A DNA stretch of 64,000 nt, taken from assembly GCA_020847545.1 (NCBI GenBank), contig JADLBV010000004.1, positions 24,899 to 88,898 of the forward strand, written 5' to 3'. Position 1 is the stretch's first letter; each line of letters opens with the position of its first letter. Under the pieces are notes generated by a model. The model did not search any database. It had not been told where the DNA came from and saw nothing but the letters and a program-made list of their open reading frames with translations. This stretch comes from Phycisphaerales bacterium. GTDB taxonomy: Bacteria > Planctomycetota > Phycisphaerae > Tepidisphaerales > Tepidisphaeraceae. Below are positions 24,064-33,155 of the stretch, one piece after another. The position numbers were made by a program, and so were the translations under genes.

Positions 24064-26565
24064 ATGGGATTGAAACGGATGAATCAATGGGTCGGTGGTT
24101 TTGTCGGCTTGGTCTTACTGGTCGGCCTGACAGTGGCCCGGCCGGCAAGGGCACAGCAGCAGAACATCGCCCTGGGTCGGCCGTATGTCATGGAGAATGC
24201 TCCCAATTATCCCGCCACGACTGAGCCGGGGGATGCAACACAACTTACCGATGGGCAGTATGCGAATCCCAAGGAGACCCTGTGGGTGCAGAATTGCATT
24301 GTGGGTTGGCGGAATATCATTCCGATCGTCGTCACGATAGATCTGGGTTCGGTTCAGCCGATTTCCGGGGCATCGTTCAGCACGGCCGCCTGGTCGCCGG
24401 CGGGGGCCGATTGGCCCAAGGCCATTTTTGTGCTGGTGAGTGAGAACGAGAAAGTCTGGCGGGAGGCGGGCGATCTGGTCAAACTCTCGTTGCAGGCGGG
24501 GCGTGTACCGGCGCCGGCCGTTGAAGGGGGCAATTTCCGTTACACCACGGATCAGATGAAGGGGCGGGGGCGATATGTCCGTTTTGTCATGGTCCCCAGC
24601 ATGTCTTTCTTGTTTTGCGATGAGATTGAGGTGTATCGAGGGCCGGATGCTTTGTTGAACGCGCCGGTGCAGGGGAAGGTAGTCACGGATATGACCCGGC
24701 TGGTACGGGTGGCCGCCACCAATGCGGGTGTTCGCAATCGGTTAAATGCGGATTTGGCCGCTGTTCGCGCACGGCTTGATGCGTCGAACATCCCGGCCGG
24801 TCAAAAAGCAGCGTTGTCGGCACGATTGGATGAGGCGCGTGACGCGGTTTTGAATGTGCCGGATGCCGATCCGGAAACGTTCCGCACGATCTTTCCGATG
24901 AACGACGCGCAGGGCAATATTTTAAGGATCAACGGGGCGATTTCGCATGAGATGGGTTTGCCGGCCTTGTCGATTCGCAAGGTGGATCGATATGAGCTTT
25001 TTTCGGCGTTTGAGGCCGGCAAACCCGCCGTCAGGCCGCCGACGATCTCCATCGCGATGATGGGCAATGAGACCCGCGCGGATGCGTTTTTGCTGAGCAA
25101 TGCAACCGAGAAACCCATTGATGCGAAGATTCAGTTGTTGTCGTTGCCGGGTGGACCGACGCCGCCATGGCTGAGCCTTTCGGTCATTCCCTGGACAGAT
25201 ACCTATAATGGAACACCCGTGGCGGCCGCCTTGCCGATCACAAAGGGTGTTGACGGCGCCTATCCGGTGACACTGCCGGTGGGGTTGACGAGCAAAATCT
25301 GGATTTCGGTCGATTCATCGAAGCTTGATGCGGGTGAATACAAAGGCCAACTCCTGATCAACAGCGACTCACAGGCGCTGAGCGTGCCGTTGACGTTGAC
25401 GGTCTCCCCGATCCGGATGGGAACTCCCCGGTTGTCGTTGGGTATGTGGGACAGCGCGAATGATGGGCGGTTCAAGAAGACCACGAAGGCGGCCATCGAC
25501 ATGATGCGATCGCATTTTGTGGACAGCCCATGGGCCAATCGCGATGTGCTGCCCTGGCCGGCCGCCGGTGATTTTGATGCCGCGGGCAAACTCATCAAGC
25601 CGCTGGAGACGCGGGAATTGGATGCGTGGGTCAAGTTGTGGCCGGGGGCGCGGCGATATCTGGTCTTTGCCAATGTACTGGCTTACGGCGATCTCAACAG
25701 TTCGTTTGCGGGTACGAAGGAGGGTTCGCCTGAATTTGATGCGCGGGTGGGGTCATGGGCCAAGGCGCTGGCGGAGCATCTGCAAAAGCTGAAGCTCGAT
25801 CCATCGCAGCTTGGTTTGCTGCTGCTGGATGAGCCGCTCAATGAAGAACAGGAACAGCGTGTGATCGCATGGTCCAAGGCGATTCACGCGGTGACGCCCA
25901 CGATCAAAGTCTTTCAGGATAGGGCATTTATGCCGGAGTGGTCCAAGCCTGAATATGCCAAACTTCAGGAGCAATCCATCGCCTTGAGCGACATGATTTG
26001 TCCGAATTTCATGTATTACCATGCGGATGGGGCAAAGTCGGTGGAGTTTTTTGAGAATTTCCGCAAGTCGGGCCATCAGTTGTGGTTTTATCAGTGTATG
26101 GGGCCGGTCAAAACCTTCTCGCCGCAGGTTTATTATCGTGAGTTGGCGTGGCATGCCTTTGCGCACCAGATGGAGGGGATCGGATTCTGGGCGTTTTATG
26201 ACAAGGGGAACACGACCAGTTCGTGGAACGAGTACGAGACATCGCAAATCCCGTATACACCAGTCTTTCTGGATCCCAACGGCATTGTCAGCGCCCTGCA
26301 CTGGGAGGCGACACGGGAGGGGATTGAGGATTACGAGTATCTGGCCATGTTGCGGGATGCCGCGGGCCGAAGTGGCAATGCGGATTTGAAGTTGCAGGCC
26401 GACTCGCTGTTGAATGCGTCGGCCGGCGCGTTGAACCGATCCACGCCGGCCAACGACGACTATAAGACCAATTATGCCTGGGTGGCACAGGCGAAGGATG
26501 CGTTCGAGCCGGATGTTTACCGATTGAGGGTGCTGCAACTCTTGGAGAAAATCCAGGGCAACTGA
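24064..26565 (+). CDS. Secreted discoidin-like plus DUF4091 glycosidase-like protein
   Basis: 833 residues from MGLKRMNQWV, giving a signal peptide ending in ARPARA; the upstream frame is not signal-like. An N-terminal F5/8-type (discoidin) carbohydrate-binding-like domain covers about residues 35-200 (NIALGRPYVMENAPNYPATT, VTIDLGSVQPISG). The C-terminal half resembles DUF4091/GH123-related proteins: LLLLDEPLNEEQEQRV, IGFWAFYDKG, and the family mark TREGIEDYEYLAML. Probably acts on an extracellular polysaccharide; activity not proven. First gene of a locus with a LacI-type operator. Confidence 0.85.
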   Translation: MGLKRMNQWVGGFVGLVLLVGLTVARPARAQQQNIALGRPYVMENAPNYPATTEPGDATQLTDGQYANPKETLWVQNCIVGWRNIIPIVVTIDLGSVQPISGASFSTAAWSPAGADWPKAIFVLVSENEKVWREAGDLVKLSLQAGRVPAPAVEGGNFRYTTDQMKGRGRYVRFVMVPSMSFLFCDEIEVYRGPDALLNAPVQGKVVTDMTRLVRVAATNAGVRNRLNADLAAVRARLDASNIPAGQKAALSARLDEARDAVLNVPDADPETFRTIFPMNDAQGNILRINGAISHEMGLPALSIRKVDRYELFSAFEAGKPAVRPPTISIAMMGNETRADAFLLSNATEKPIDAKIQLLSLPGGPTPPWLSLSVIPWTDTYNGTPVAAALPITKGVDGAYPVTLPVGLTSKIWISVDSSKLDAGEYKGQLLINSDSQALSVPLTLTVSPIRMGTPRLSLGMWDSANDGRFKKTTKAAIDMMRSHFVDSPWANRDVLPWPAAGDFDAAGKLIKPLETRELDAWVKLWPGARRYLVFANVLAYGDLNSSFAGTKEGSPEFDARVGSWAKALAEHLQKLKLDPSQLGLLLLDEPLNEEQEQRVIAWSKAIHAVTPTIKVFQDRAFMPEWSKPEYAKLQEQSIALSDMICPNFMYYHADGAKSVEFFENFRKSGHQLWFYQCMGPVKTFSPQVYYRELAWHAFAHQMEGIGFWAFYDKGNTTSSWNEYETSQIPYTPVFLDPNGIVSALHWEATREGIEDYEYLAMLRDAAGRSGNADLKLQADSLLNASAGALNRSTPANDDYKTNYAWVAQAKDAFEPDVYRLRVLQLLEKIQGN

Positions 26566-26595
26566 TCGCTGGCGAATAACGGATTACAGGATTTT

Positions 26596-27786
26596 ATGCA
26601 GTCAAAATCAGCGTCCAACCCGAACGGTTCGATCATTCTTTCCACACCGGTCACGCACAGCGACTGGCTGTGGCGGGACATGGATCGGATCGGCCATGGC
26701 GTCCAAAGCGTGCGCTACATTCTCGACCGGTGCAAACAGGTCGGGTGGAAGCGCATCTACTGGCGATGCTTCGACGGCGGGCAGAGCCTCTACGCCAGCA
26801 AATTGATGGAGAGCGTCGCCAAGGGGTACAACGCGGACAATTATCATGTGTGGAACGGATCGTGGGATCCAAAGCGGGTCCGGCGGATATTCGACACGTA
26901 TGAGAACTTTGACTCGCTGGCCGAGGCGGTGCGGTATGGGCATCAAATCGGGCTGGAGATTCACGCCTGGCTGACGGTCAATGAGGATGATCATGCGTGG
27001 GGGCTGCAGAGCCGGTTTTCGCGGGAGCATCCGCAATATCGCTGGGTGAAGCGTTCGGGACAGCCTTACATCTCGCAGATGAGCTTCGCATTCGAGGAAG
27101 TGCGACAATACAAGTTGGGGCTGATCAAGGAGATTCTCACCTACGACATCGACGGTTTCTTTTTTGACTGGATGCGCACCGGAGATGTTCGCAGCGATCC
27201 GCAGACCACGCCCGATGGAACCGCCGACTTTGGATATGAAAAACCGCTGGTGGAGGCGTTTGAGGCAAAATATGGACTCAAACCGACGCAGGTTCGCAAT
27301 TATGATCCGCGGTGGGTGCAAATGCGGGCCGAGCCGCAATCACAGTTCGTGCGGGCCGCCCATGATCTGATCAAGGGCAAAAGCCGCTCACTGGTGATCT
27401 CGTTCATGGGTCATCACCCCTGGAGCATCCGGGGGACCAATACAACCCCCAACGGCAATTTGAATGGTTTGCTGCTGGATGTTCGCACCTGGGCGCAAAA
27501 CGGATGGATCGATGAGGCGGTGGCGGCCGGTTATTATGGTGAAGGATCGACACCGGAGATGGCCTATGCCTATATGAAGGATCTCGTGGGCGATTATTGC
27601 CCGGTCTGGTCGTATGGCTGGGTTCCGGTGGATAGTCAGCAGTTCCAGCAGAGCGTCAAACTGGCCGACAAACTGGGCGCGCCGCAGATTTTGTATTGGG
27701 AGTCGGATTATATCGATTTGCCGGATCGGATTGATGACCACAAATTGGCCGCCGACATGGGAAATTATGCGGCCGGAAAAGTATAA
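26596..27786 (+). CDS. Family-10-like (GHL10) TIM-barrel glycosidase-like protein
   Basis: 396 residues, no signal peptide, so likely cytoplasmic. Barrel strands such as GWKRIYWRCFDGG, GLEIHAWLTVNEDDH and DIDGFFFDWMRTGDV, plus HPWSIRGTNTTPNG, resemble the GHL10/DUF187-type putative glycoside hydrolases. The D-W following the DGFFFD strand is a candidate catalytic acid. Thirty bases after the DUF4091 gene and sixteen before the lacI-type gene, so part of one operon. Exact substrate unknown. Confidence 0.75.
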   Translation: MQSKSASNPNGSIILSTPVTHSDWLWRDMDRIGHGVQSVRYILDRCKQVGWKRIYWRCFDGGQSLYASKLMESVAKGYNADNYHVWNGSWDPKRVRRIFDTYENFDSLAEAVRYGHQIGLEIHAWLTVNEDDHAWGLQSRFSREHPQYRWVKRSGQPYISQMSFAFEEVRQYKLGLIKEILTYDIDGFFFDWMRTGDVRSDPQTTPDGTADFGYEKPLVEAFEAKYGLKPTQVRNYDPRWVQMRAEPQSQFVRAAHDLIKGKSRSLVISFMGHHPWSIRGTNTTPNGNLNGLLLDVRTWAQNGWIDEAVAAGYYGEGSTPEMAYAYMKDLVGDYCPVWSYGWVPVDSQQFQQSVKLADKLGAPQILYWESDYIDLPDRIDDHKLAADMGNYAAGKV

Positions 27787-27801
27787 GGATGCGGAATTAA
27801 C

Positions 27802-28845
27802 ATGAGCCCGACCATACAGGACATTGCCGACCACGCGGGAGTCTCCAGCTCCACGGTTTCGCGCGTCCTGAGCGTCAAGCACCGTTCGCTGATCTCCAAG
27901 GCCAGCAGCGACCGGGTGATGAAGGCGGTCAGGGAATTGCGGTATCGGCCCAATTACGCGGCCCGCGCGCTGGCGACCGGGCGGACGAACATGGTCGCCT
28001 TCTGGTCTCCTGATTTTCGTGCCCCCTTCGCCAACAAAGTCGCCCATCAGATGCACCGGCTGCTCAAGGACCATGGGTATGAAACCATCATGAGCGAGTT
28101 GAGCGCCTTAAAGGACAAACCCTTTGGCGATGCGGGGCTGGCTCAATGGAAAGTGGATGGGATCATTATCAACTCCGGCGGTTCGTGGCTGAACACCTAT
28201 CCCCAGGCCTCCGCATCGCGGGAGACGCCTATCATCCGCATCAGCACCGAAGATGATGCGGCCACTGATCTGGTGTTGATTGATTTGCTCACGCCCTCGC
28301 TCCAGGCGGTTCGGTCCCTGGTGGATCAGGGCCGACAGCGTATCGCCCACATGCTGACCGGTTCCACGGAATATCCTTCAGGTCGATACAAGGCGTATCT
28401 GGATGCGATGGCCGAGGCGTCGCGCCGGCCGGAATTGATCCGAATCACCCTGGGTACGCGGCCGGAATCGCGCGAGGCGGTCAAAGAGCATGTAAAGGAA
28501 CATGGATGCCCTGATGCCATTTTTTGCGCCAATGATGAAATCGCGATCGGGGCCTATCGTGGCCTGCGTGACATGGGGATTCGGATTCCCGACGATGTGG
28601 CGCTGGTGGGGTGTGACGGGATTGAAGAGACGGAATATCTGGACACCCCCATCTCCACCATCGTCCAGCCGGTCCAACGGATGTGCGAGGAGGCCTGGCG
28701 GCTGCTGCACGACCGCCTTGAACGGCCGGAGGAACCGCTGCAAAAGGTGCGGCTGGAAGCGGTGTGGACCAGAAGGGACTCCTCGGAAATGGGGGCTTTT
28801 GGAAATCCACAATCAAACACCAAAGGAGGTGGAGGGACGAAATGA
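27802..28845 (+). CDS. LacI-family transcriptional regulator
   Basis: 347 residues. N-terminal helix-turn-helix TIQDIADHAGVSSSTVSRVL and hinge helix NYAARALATGRT, followed by a periplasmic-binding-protein-like ligand domain (FCANDEIAIGAYRGLRD, IPDDVALVGCDGIEETEYL, PISTIVQPVQRM). It should control the surrounding glycosidase genes through the operator at 23979-23992, making the locus self-regulated. The effector is probably a sugar from the locus's substrate, not readable here. Confidence 0.93.
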   Translation: MSPTIQDIADHAGVSSSTVSRVLSVKHRSLISKASSDRVMKAVRELRYRPNYAARALATGRTNMVAFWSPDFRAPFANKVAHQMHRLLKDHGYETIMSELSALKDKPFGDAGLAQWKVDGIIINSGGSWLNTYPQASASRETPIIRISTEDDAATDLVLIDLLTPSLQAVRSLVDQGRQRIAHMLTGSTEYPSGRYKAYLDAMAEASRRPELIRITLGTRPESREAVKEHVKEHGCPDAIFCANDEIAIGAYRGLRDMGIRIPDDVALVGCDGIEETEYLDTPISTIVQPVQRMCEEAWRLLHDRLERPEEPLQKVRLEAVWTRRDSSEMGAFGNPQSNTKGGGGTK

Positions 28846-28954
28846 ATTGTGATCAAGAATTGTTTGTCCCGCCGGTGTCGGCGGGCGAGTTGGTTGGAAG
28901 TTTTGGTTTTTTGCCCTGGGCCGCATGTCGCGGCACACGGCGAAGGGAGATGCA

Positions 28955-29551
28955 ATGAAAGCGATCAAGAAAATGGTTGTGGCGGGCGTTCTGGGCGCAT
29001 TTGCCATGGTGGCGAGCAATGCCAGCGCGGTGGTTTTAGGTCCGAATCTGATCGCCAATGGCGGCGACTTTGAATCGGGCACAACATCGGGCTGGAATGC
29101 TGATGCGGCAATCACTCTTTCCGTCAGCAACGATACGCCGGATGCTTCGTCATATAGCCTTAAAGGCACCATGACGCCACAAGGAGGCGTCAATTATGGG
29201 ATGTCGCATCTTGTTGATAGCCATACGTTTGGCGGCAACTACTACTTGGATTTTGACTTTAAGCTTATCGGGGGTGGTTCCTTCTATGCCAATGTGGTTC
29301 CGAATTCGGGGTCGGCATTTGCGGATTTTGTCAGTGGATCAGCTGGTGCCTGGCATCACTACTCGTATGGCCCAATAGCAGCGCCCCTTGGAGCGACGTC
29401 ATGGGCTTATGTCGGCATCTACCCACTCAATACCGGTGAGTTCTATATAGACAACTACTCCCTTCGGCAGGAGGTAGTCCCTGAACCGGCGTCGATGGCG
29501 TTGTTTGGATTGCCGGCGCTGGCCATGTGCCTGCGTCGTCGCCGAAAGTAA
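28955..29551 (+). CDS. Small secreted PEP-CTERM protein
   Basis: 198 residues from MKAIKKMVVAGVLGAFAM (AAGGGAG upstream). Signal peptide ends near SNASA. The body (about 26-170) looks like an all-beta carbohydrate-binding-type domain: NGGDFESGTTSGWN, YYLDFDFKLIGGGSF, WAYVGIYPL. The C-terminus is a textbook PEP-CTERM signal: VPEPASMALFG, a short hydrophobic helix, then CLRRRRK. Such proteins are processed by an exosortase and sent to the surface or matrix. Located directly after the lacI-type gene, so it may belong to the same regulon. Confidence 0.9.
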   Translation: MKAIKKMVVAGVLGAFAMVASNASAVVLGPNLIANGGDFESGTTSGWNADAAITLSVSNDTPDASSYSLKGTMTPQGGVNYGMSHLVDSHTFGGNYYLDFDFKLIGGGSFYANVVPNSGSAFADFVSGSAGAWHHYSYGPIAAPLGATSWAYVGIYPLNTGEFYIDNYSLRQEVVPEPASMALFGLPALAMCLRRRRK

Positions 29552-29577
29552 TCGCGGTGTTGTTTGATGTAATCCTG

Positions 29578-29610
29578 ACCTTCCCCACCCAAAATGGGGA
29601 AGGTTATTTT
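29578..29610 (+). terminator. Terminator after the PEP-CTERM gene
   Basis: Stem ACCTTCCCCA / TGGGGAAGGT with a seven-base loop and TATTTT tail, 27 bases after the stop. Confidence 0.85.
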
Positions 29611-29616
29611 GTAGTT

Positions 29617-29658
29617 TCCGCCCCGCGGACCAATTGACGAAATGGTCCGCGGGGCGGA
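29617..29658. repeat. Perfect 16-bp inverted repeat
   Basis: TCCGCCCCGCGGACCA and TGGTCCGCGGGGCGGA, ten bases apart, immediately after the preceding terminator and ten bases before the next gene's first start. No T-run, so more likely a second stem-loop, an operator or a processing site than a terminator. Confidence 0.7.
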
Positions 29659-29668
29659 CCCTGCGTGC

Positions 29669-31768
29669 ATGGAGATGAACGTGAACGATTCATTCAAACC
29701 TGTTTCTCGACCGGCCGCTTGGTATGCCCTTCGCCGCACGCTGCCTCTTTGGTCGTTTGAGGAAAATCTTCGGGAACTGATCGACTATCTGCCCCGATAT
29801 GGTGTGGATGAATTGATCGTCAAGGTGGATACGGAGGAATTCAGCCACGGCCAGGTGCCGCTGAAATGGTTGGAGGCATATGTACCCCACCTGCATCGCA
29901 TCCGTGAGGAGATGAACAAGCTGGGGATCGTCTATTCCCTCAACCCGTGGATCACATTCGGACATGCCGATCGGGGGCGCGATGGGTCGGCCGTCATTCC
30001 CGGTCTCCAGACCTGCGTCGGCCATGATGGAGCGGAATGCACCTGCTGCGCCTGTCCGCTTTGCCCGCAATGGCGGGATCACACCGCGCGGCTCTGGACA
30101 CTCTACGCACAGACCAAACCCCATGTGCTGTGGGTGGAGGATGACATTCGCACCTTCAACCACGCGCCGGTTCTGCTGGGGTGTTTTTGTCCCAAGCACC
30201 TGCAACATTTTGGCCGACTGGTGAACGCCGAGGTGTCGCGGGAGGAGTTGGTGAAGGCGATTTATCGGCCGGGCGAGCCGCATCCTTGGCGCAAGGCCTT
30301 TCTGGACATGCAGGGACGGATCATGGTCGATGTCGTTGCCCAGCTTGCCAGGACGGTTCACAAAACCTCGCCAGCAACGTGCATGGGCCTGATGAGCAGC
30401 GGCCCGCGCACGCATTGCATGGAAGGAAGGCGCTGGAACGAATTCGCCACGGCATTGGCCGATGGGCAGCCCCTTTATAGCCGCCCACCCATGGGCAATT
30501 ACAACGAGGATTCGCCGCGTGGATTTTATTATTCCCATGACTCGATCAAACTGACGCGCCATTGTCTGCCCAAGGGGGCCATTGACCAGACCGAAGTCGA
30601 AAGCTGGCCTTTCACCCTCTATTCCAAGAGCATCAAGTTCACCTTCGTGGAGATGGCGATTTCATTCGCCTTCGGCAGCGCCGGGCTGACGATGAACCTG
30701 TTCGACCACGCCGGCACGCCAATGGAGATGGAACCGCAAATGGGCCAGATGCTCGGCCGGGTCAAGCCCTATCTGAACGCGCTGGCCGGGCGATCACAAC
30801 TGCCGGGAACCTATCGCGGTGTGCGGATGCTTTATGATTCGCGCGAAAGTTATTTCAAGCGGATGATCCCCAATGCCTGGTACGAGGATTTGGCCGCCGA
30901 TGGGCATGGCATGATGTGCGCGTTGGAAAGTCACGGCATCCCGACCACCTATGATGAGTCGGCCGTGACTTGCGCCACCGGACAAACCATTCGGGCGCTC
31001 GATGATTCGGCCATCCGACAACTGTTAAGCGGCGGCAAGGGGTTGTTTCTGGATGGCATGGCGGCGGCCGTGCTGGCCGAGCGTGGATTTTCCGACCTGA
31101 TCGGCCTCAAACAGATTGATCCGCCCCGATCCATGGATCTGTGGCCGGATAAACCCTTCAGCGCCGAGGAATTTTTCAATCCCGATTTCGGCGGCGCGGA
31201 CAAGATGTTTTTGACCCTCACGCTTCCTTCCCTTGGCGTTCATCGCGTGGCGGCCCGTCTGCGGCCGCGCGATGAGGCGCAAATTGTCAGCAAGATCGTG
31301 GACCCGGATGGGCGGCGTCATGATGTCTTTTCATATGCCTATGAAAATCAACTTGGAGGACGGGTTTTTGTTCATGCCCTGGACATGAAGGCTTCCTATG
31401 GCATTTCATATCATCATCCGTTTCGCGCAACACAACTGCACCATGCCGTCAACTGGCTGGCGCGGGGAGAGGCCCCGTTTCTGGTGCGGGGGGATGGTGT
31501 CTACCCGCTGGCGTTCCGAAAAGATTGCCAGGAGGGTGTGCTTCTGGGACTGTTCAACCTGAGTTTGGACCCATGGCCGGCGGTGGAATTCTCCGTTGGG
31601 GATGTCCGCCCCATCGGTCAATTTGAACGGCTGACACCACAGGGCGAATGGATTCACGATCCGGCCATCAAAATCACAACCGGCAAAACCGGCGCTGTAA
31701 CCGTCCAAGTGAATCAGGCAATCCCATTTGAGCAGCCGCTGTTTCTGTGGGGAAAATGGCAGGCATAA
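29669..31768 (+). CDS. Large TIM-barrel glycosidase-like protein, unclassified
   Basis: About 699 residues. Start choice: ATG at 29669 or 29675, or GTG at 29681, the last with GGAG six bases before it; an ATG at 29642 lies inside the hairpin. No signal peptide. The N-terminal half reads like a (beta/alpha)8 barrel (YGVDELIVKVDTEEF, LGIVYSLNPWITFG, HVLWVEDDIRTFNH), and the later part (AISFAFGSAGLTMNLFDHAG) resembles beta-galactosidase-like family proteins with a C-terminal beta domain. A Cys-rich patch CTCCACPLCP near 125 may bind metal, as in GH42-type zinc sites. Confident only as a carbohydrate-active-type barrel. Confidence 0.65.
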   Translation: MEMNVNDSFKPVSRPAAWYALRRTLPLWSFEENLRELIDYLPRYGVDELIVKVDTEEFSHGQVPLKWLEAYVPHLHRIREEMNKLGIVYSLNPWITFGHADRGRDGSAVIPGLQTCVGHDGAECTCCACPLCPQWRDHTARLWTLYAQTKPHVLWVEDDIRTFNHAPVLLGCFCPKHLQHFGRLVNAEVSREELVKAIYRPGEPHPWRKAFLDMQGRIMVDVVAQLARTVHKTSPATCMGLMSSGPRTHCMEGRRWNEFATALADGQPLYSRPPMGNYNEDSPRGFYYSHDSIKLTRHCLPKGAIDQTEVESWPFTLYSKSIKFTFVEMAISFAFGSAGLTMNLFDHAGTPMEMEPQMGQMLGRVKPYLNALAGRSQLPGTYRGVRMLYDSRESYFKRMIPNAWYEDLAADGHGMMCALESHGIPTTYDESAVTCATGQTIRALDDSAIRQLLSGGKGLFLDGMAAAVLAERGFSDLIGLKQIDPPRSMDLWPDKPFSAEEFFNPDFGGADKMFLTLTLPSLGVHRVAARLRPRDEAQIVSKIVDPDGRRHDVFSYAYENQLGGRVFVHALDMKASYGISYHHPFRATQLHHAVNWLARGEAPFLVRGDGVYPLAFRKDCQEGVLLGLFNLSLDPWPAVEFSVGDVRPIGQFERLTPQGEWIHDPAIKITTGKTGAVTVQVNQAIPFEQPLFLWGKWQA

Positions 31769-31842
31769 GCCGTTACCATGATGCGCCCACTTTCTGACCA
31801 GAAGCTCTATTCGTATATTGCTGGCGATACAAGGAGCAATAT

Positions 31843-33150
31843 ATGACGGATCAGGTTGCGTTGACGACGTTCAAGGTGGATGTCACCCCGCCGGTGGGGG
31901 GATATTTGTGCGGGGGGTTGCATGTGCAGTCGGTGGCGGTGGGGGTGGAAACACCATTGTATCTGAGGGGAGTGGTGGTGTCGGCGAATGGGAGCCGGTA
32001 CATCCTGGCGGGGATCGATTATTGCTATCTGGTGGGACGGTCGCAGCGTCGGTTGGTTGAGGCGCTGGCGGCGGGGGCCAAGGTGTCGGCCGATCAGGTG
32101 TCGTTGCACAGCAACCATGTGCATGATGCGCCCTTGATTGATGAAGAGGCGCACGAGCGGATCGAACGGCTGGTCGGTGAGCGGATTCACGATGAGGATT
32201 ATTTTTCAGACGTGCTGAAACGGACAACCGAGGCGGTTGAGAATGCCTTGAAAAGCAGGCCGCGCGAGGTGGGGGGGATCGGTTTTGCCTCCCATGCGGT
32301 CAGCCAATTCGCCGGCACCCGGCGGGTATTGGAGCCGGATGGAAGCTGCAAGATTCGCTGGAGCGTCTGTCAGGATGCGGCAATCCGCGACCGACCCGAA
32401 GGGTTGATCGACCCGATGTTGAATCAGATCGTTTTTTATGATCATCAGCAGGTGCCGATGGTCTGCTTGAATTTTTATGCCTCCCATCCGCAGGTGTCCG
32501 ATAGACGGCGGATGATTTCGGCCGATACGATAGGGGTGGCGATGGATTTGTTTGAGAAGTCGCACCCGGAGATTTTCCCGATCTATTTCACGGGGTGCGC
32601 GGGAGATATCACGGCCGGAAAATACACCACTCTGGACCGCCCCCGCAACCGGCTGGTGTTTGGGGTTCGGCTGTATGATGCGATGCAGGAGGCGCTGGCC
32701 AAGGCTCGGCCGGGGCCGGTGGGGCGGGTGCGATGGGATCAGCGGGTGTTTGAGGTTCCGCTGAGCCAAATCGAACAGAACGAGGCGCATTTTCAGGCGA
32801 TCATCCGCGGCGAGGGACCATTTGGCCCCAGATACCTCGCGGCGATGAAATTGCAGCGGTTGGAAGAGAATTTGATGCGTTATCCGTATCGAATCGACCT
32901 GATGCGGTTTGGCGAGATCGGGATTTTATTGCTCCCCTCCGAGATGGTGGTGGAATATCAACTGTACGCCAAATCCCATTTTCGCGGCCGACTGGCGGTG
33001 GCGGCATATGGTGACAGCTTCTTGAAATATATCGCCACGGATGAAGCATTCGATCAGGGTGGATACGAAGTTGATCCGAGGTGGACGGAAGTCAGCAAGG
33101 GAATCGAGGCGATCATCAAGCCGGAGTTGGACCGGGTGTTGAACGGGTAG
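31843..33150 (+). CDS. Neutral/alkaline ceramidase-like hydrolase
   Basis: 435 residues with AAGGAG before the ATG. Opens with FKVDVTPPVGGYLCGG, typical of ceramidase-N-terminal-like proteins. SLHSNHVHDAP takes the place of the family's zinc-binding THTHSGP-like motif, and NFYASHPQ and YFTGCAGDITAGKY correspond to the second metal histidine and the oxyanion loop. No signal peptide is seen. Homologues abound in Planctomycetota beside sugar-degradation genes, and their true substrate is probably an amide other than ceramide (inference). Its ribosome-binding site and start are clear; own promoter not resolved. Confidence 0.8.
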   Translation: MTDQVALTTFKVDVTPPVGGYLCGGLHVQSVAVGVETPLYLRGVVVSANGSRYILAGIDYCYLVGRSQRRLVEALAAGAKVSADQVSLHSNHVHDAPLIDEEAHERIERLVGERIHDEDYFSDVLKRTTEAVENALKSRPREVGGIGFASHAVSQFAGTRRVLEPDGSCKIRWSVCQDAAIRDRPEGLIDPMLNQIVFYDHQQVPMVCLNFYASHPQVSDRRRMISADTIGVAMDLFEKSHPEIFPIYFTGCAGDITAGKYTTLDRPRNRLVFGVRLYDAMQEALAKARPGPVGRVRWDQRVFEVPLSQIEQNEAHFQAIIRGEGPFGPRYLAAMKLQRLEENLMRYPYRIDLMRFGEIGILLLPSEMVVEYQLYAKSHFRGRLAVAAYGDSFLKYIATDEAFDQGGYEVDPRWTEVSKGIEAIIKPELDRVLNG

Positions 33151-33155
33151 TTGAT

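Noticed and set aside
28861..28900. CCCGCC-GGTGTC-GGCGGG stem after the lacI-type gene as a terminator
   Set aside because: Six-base stem without an immediate T-run; may be read through into the PEP-CTERM gene.
32206..32790. 194-codon minus-strand frame inside the ceramidase-like gene
   Set aside because: Shadow of a well-supported gene; no start signals or similarity.
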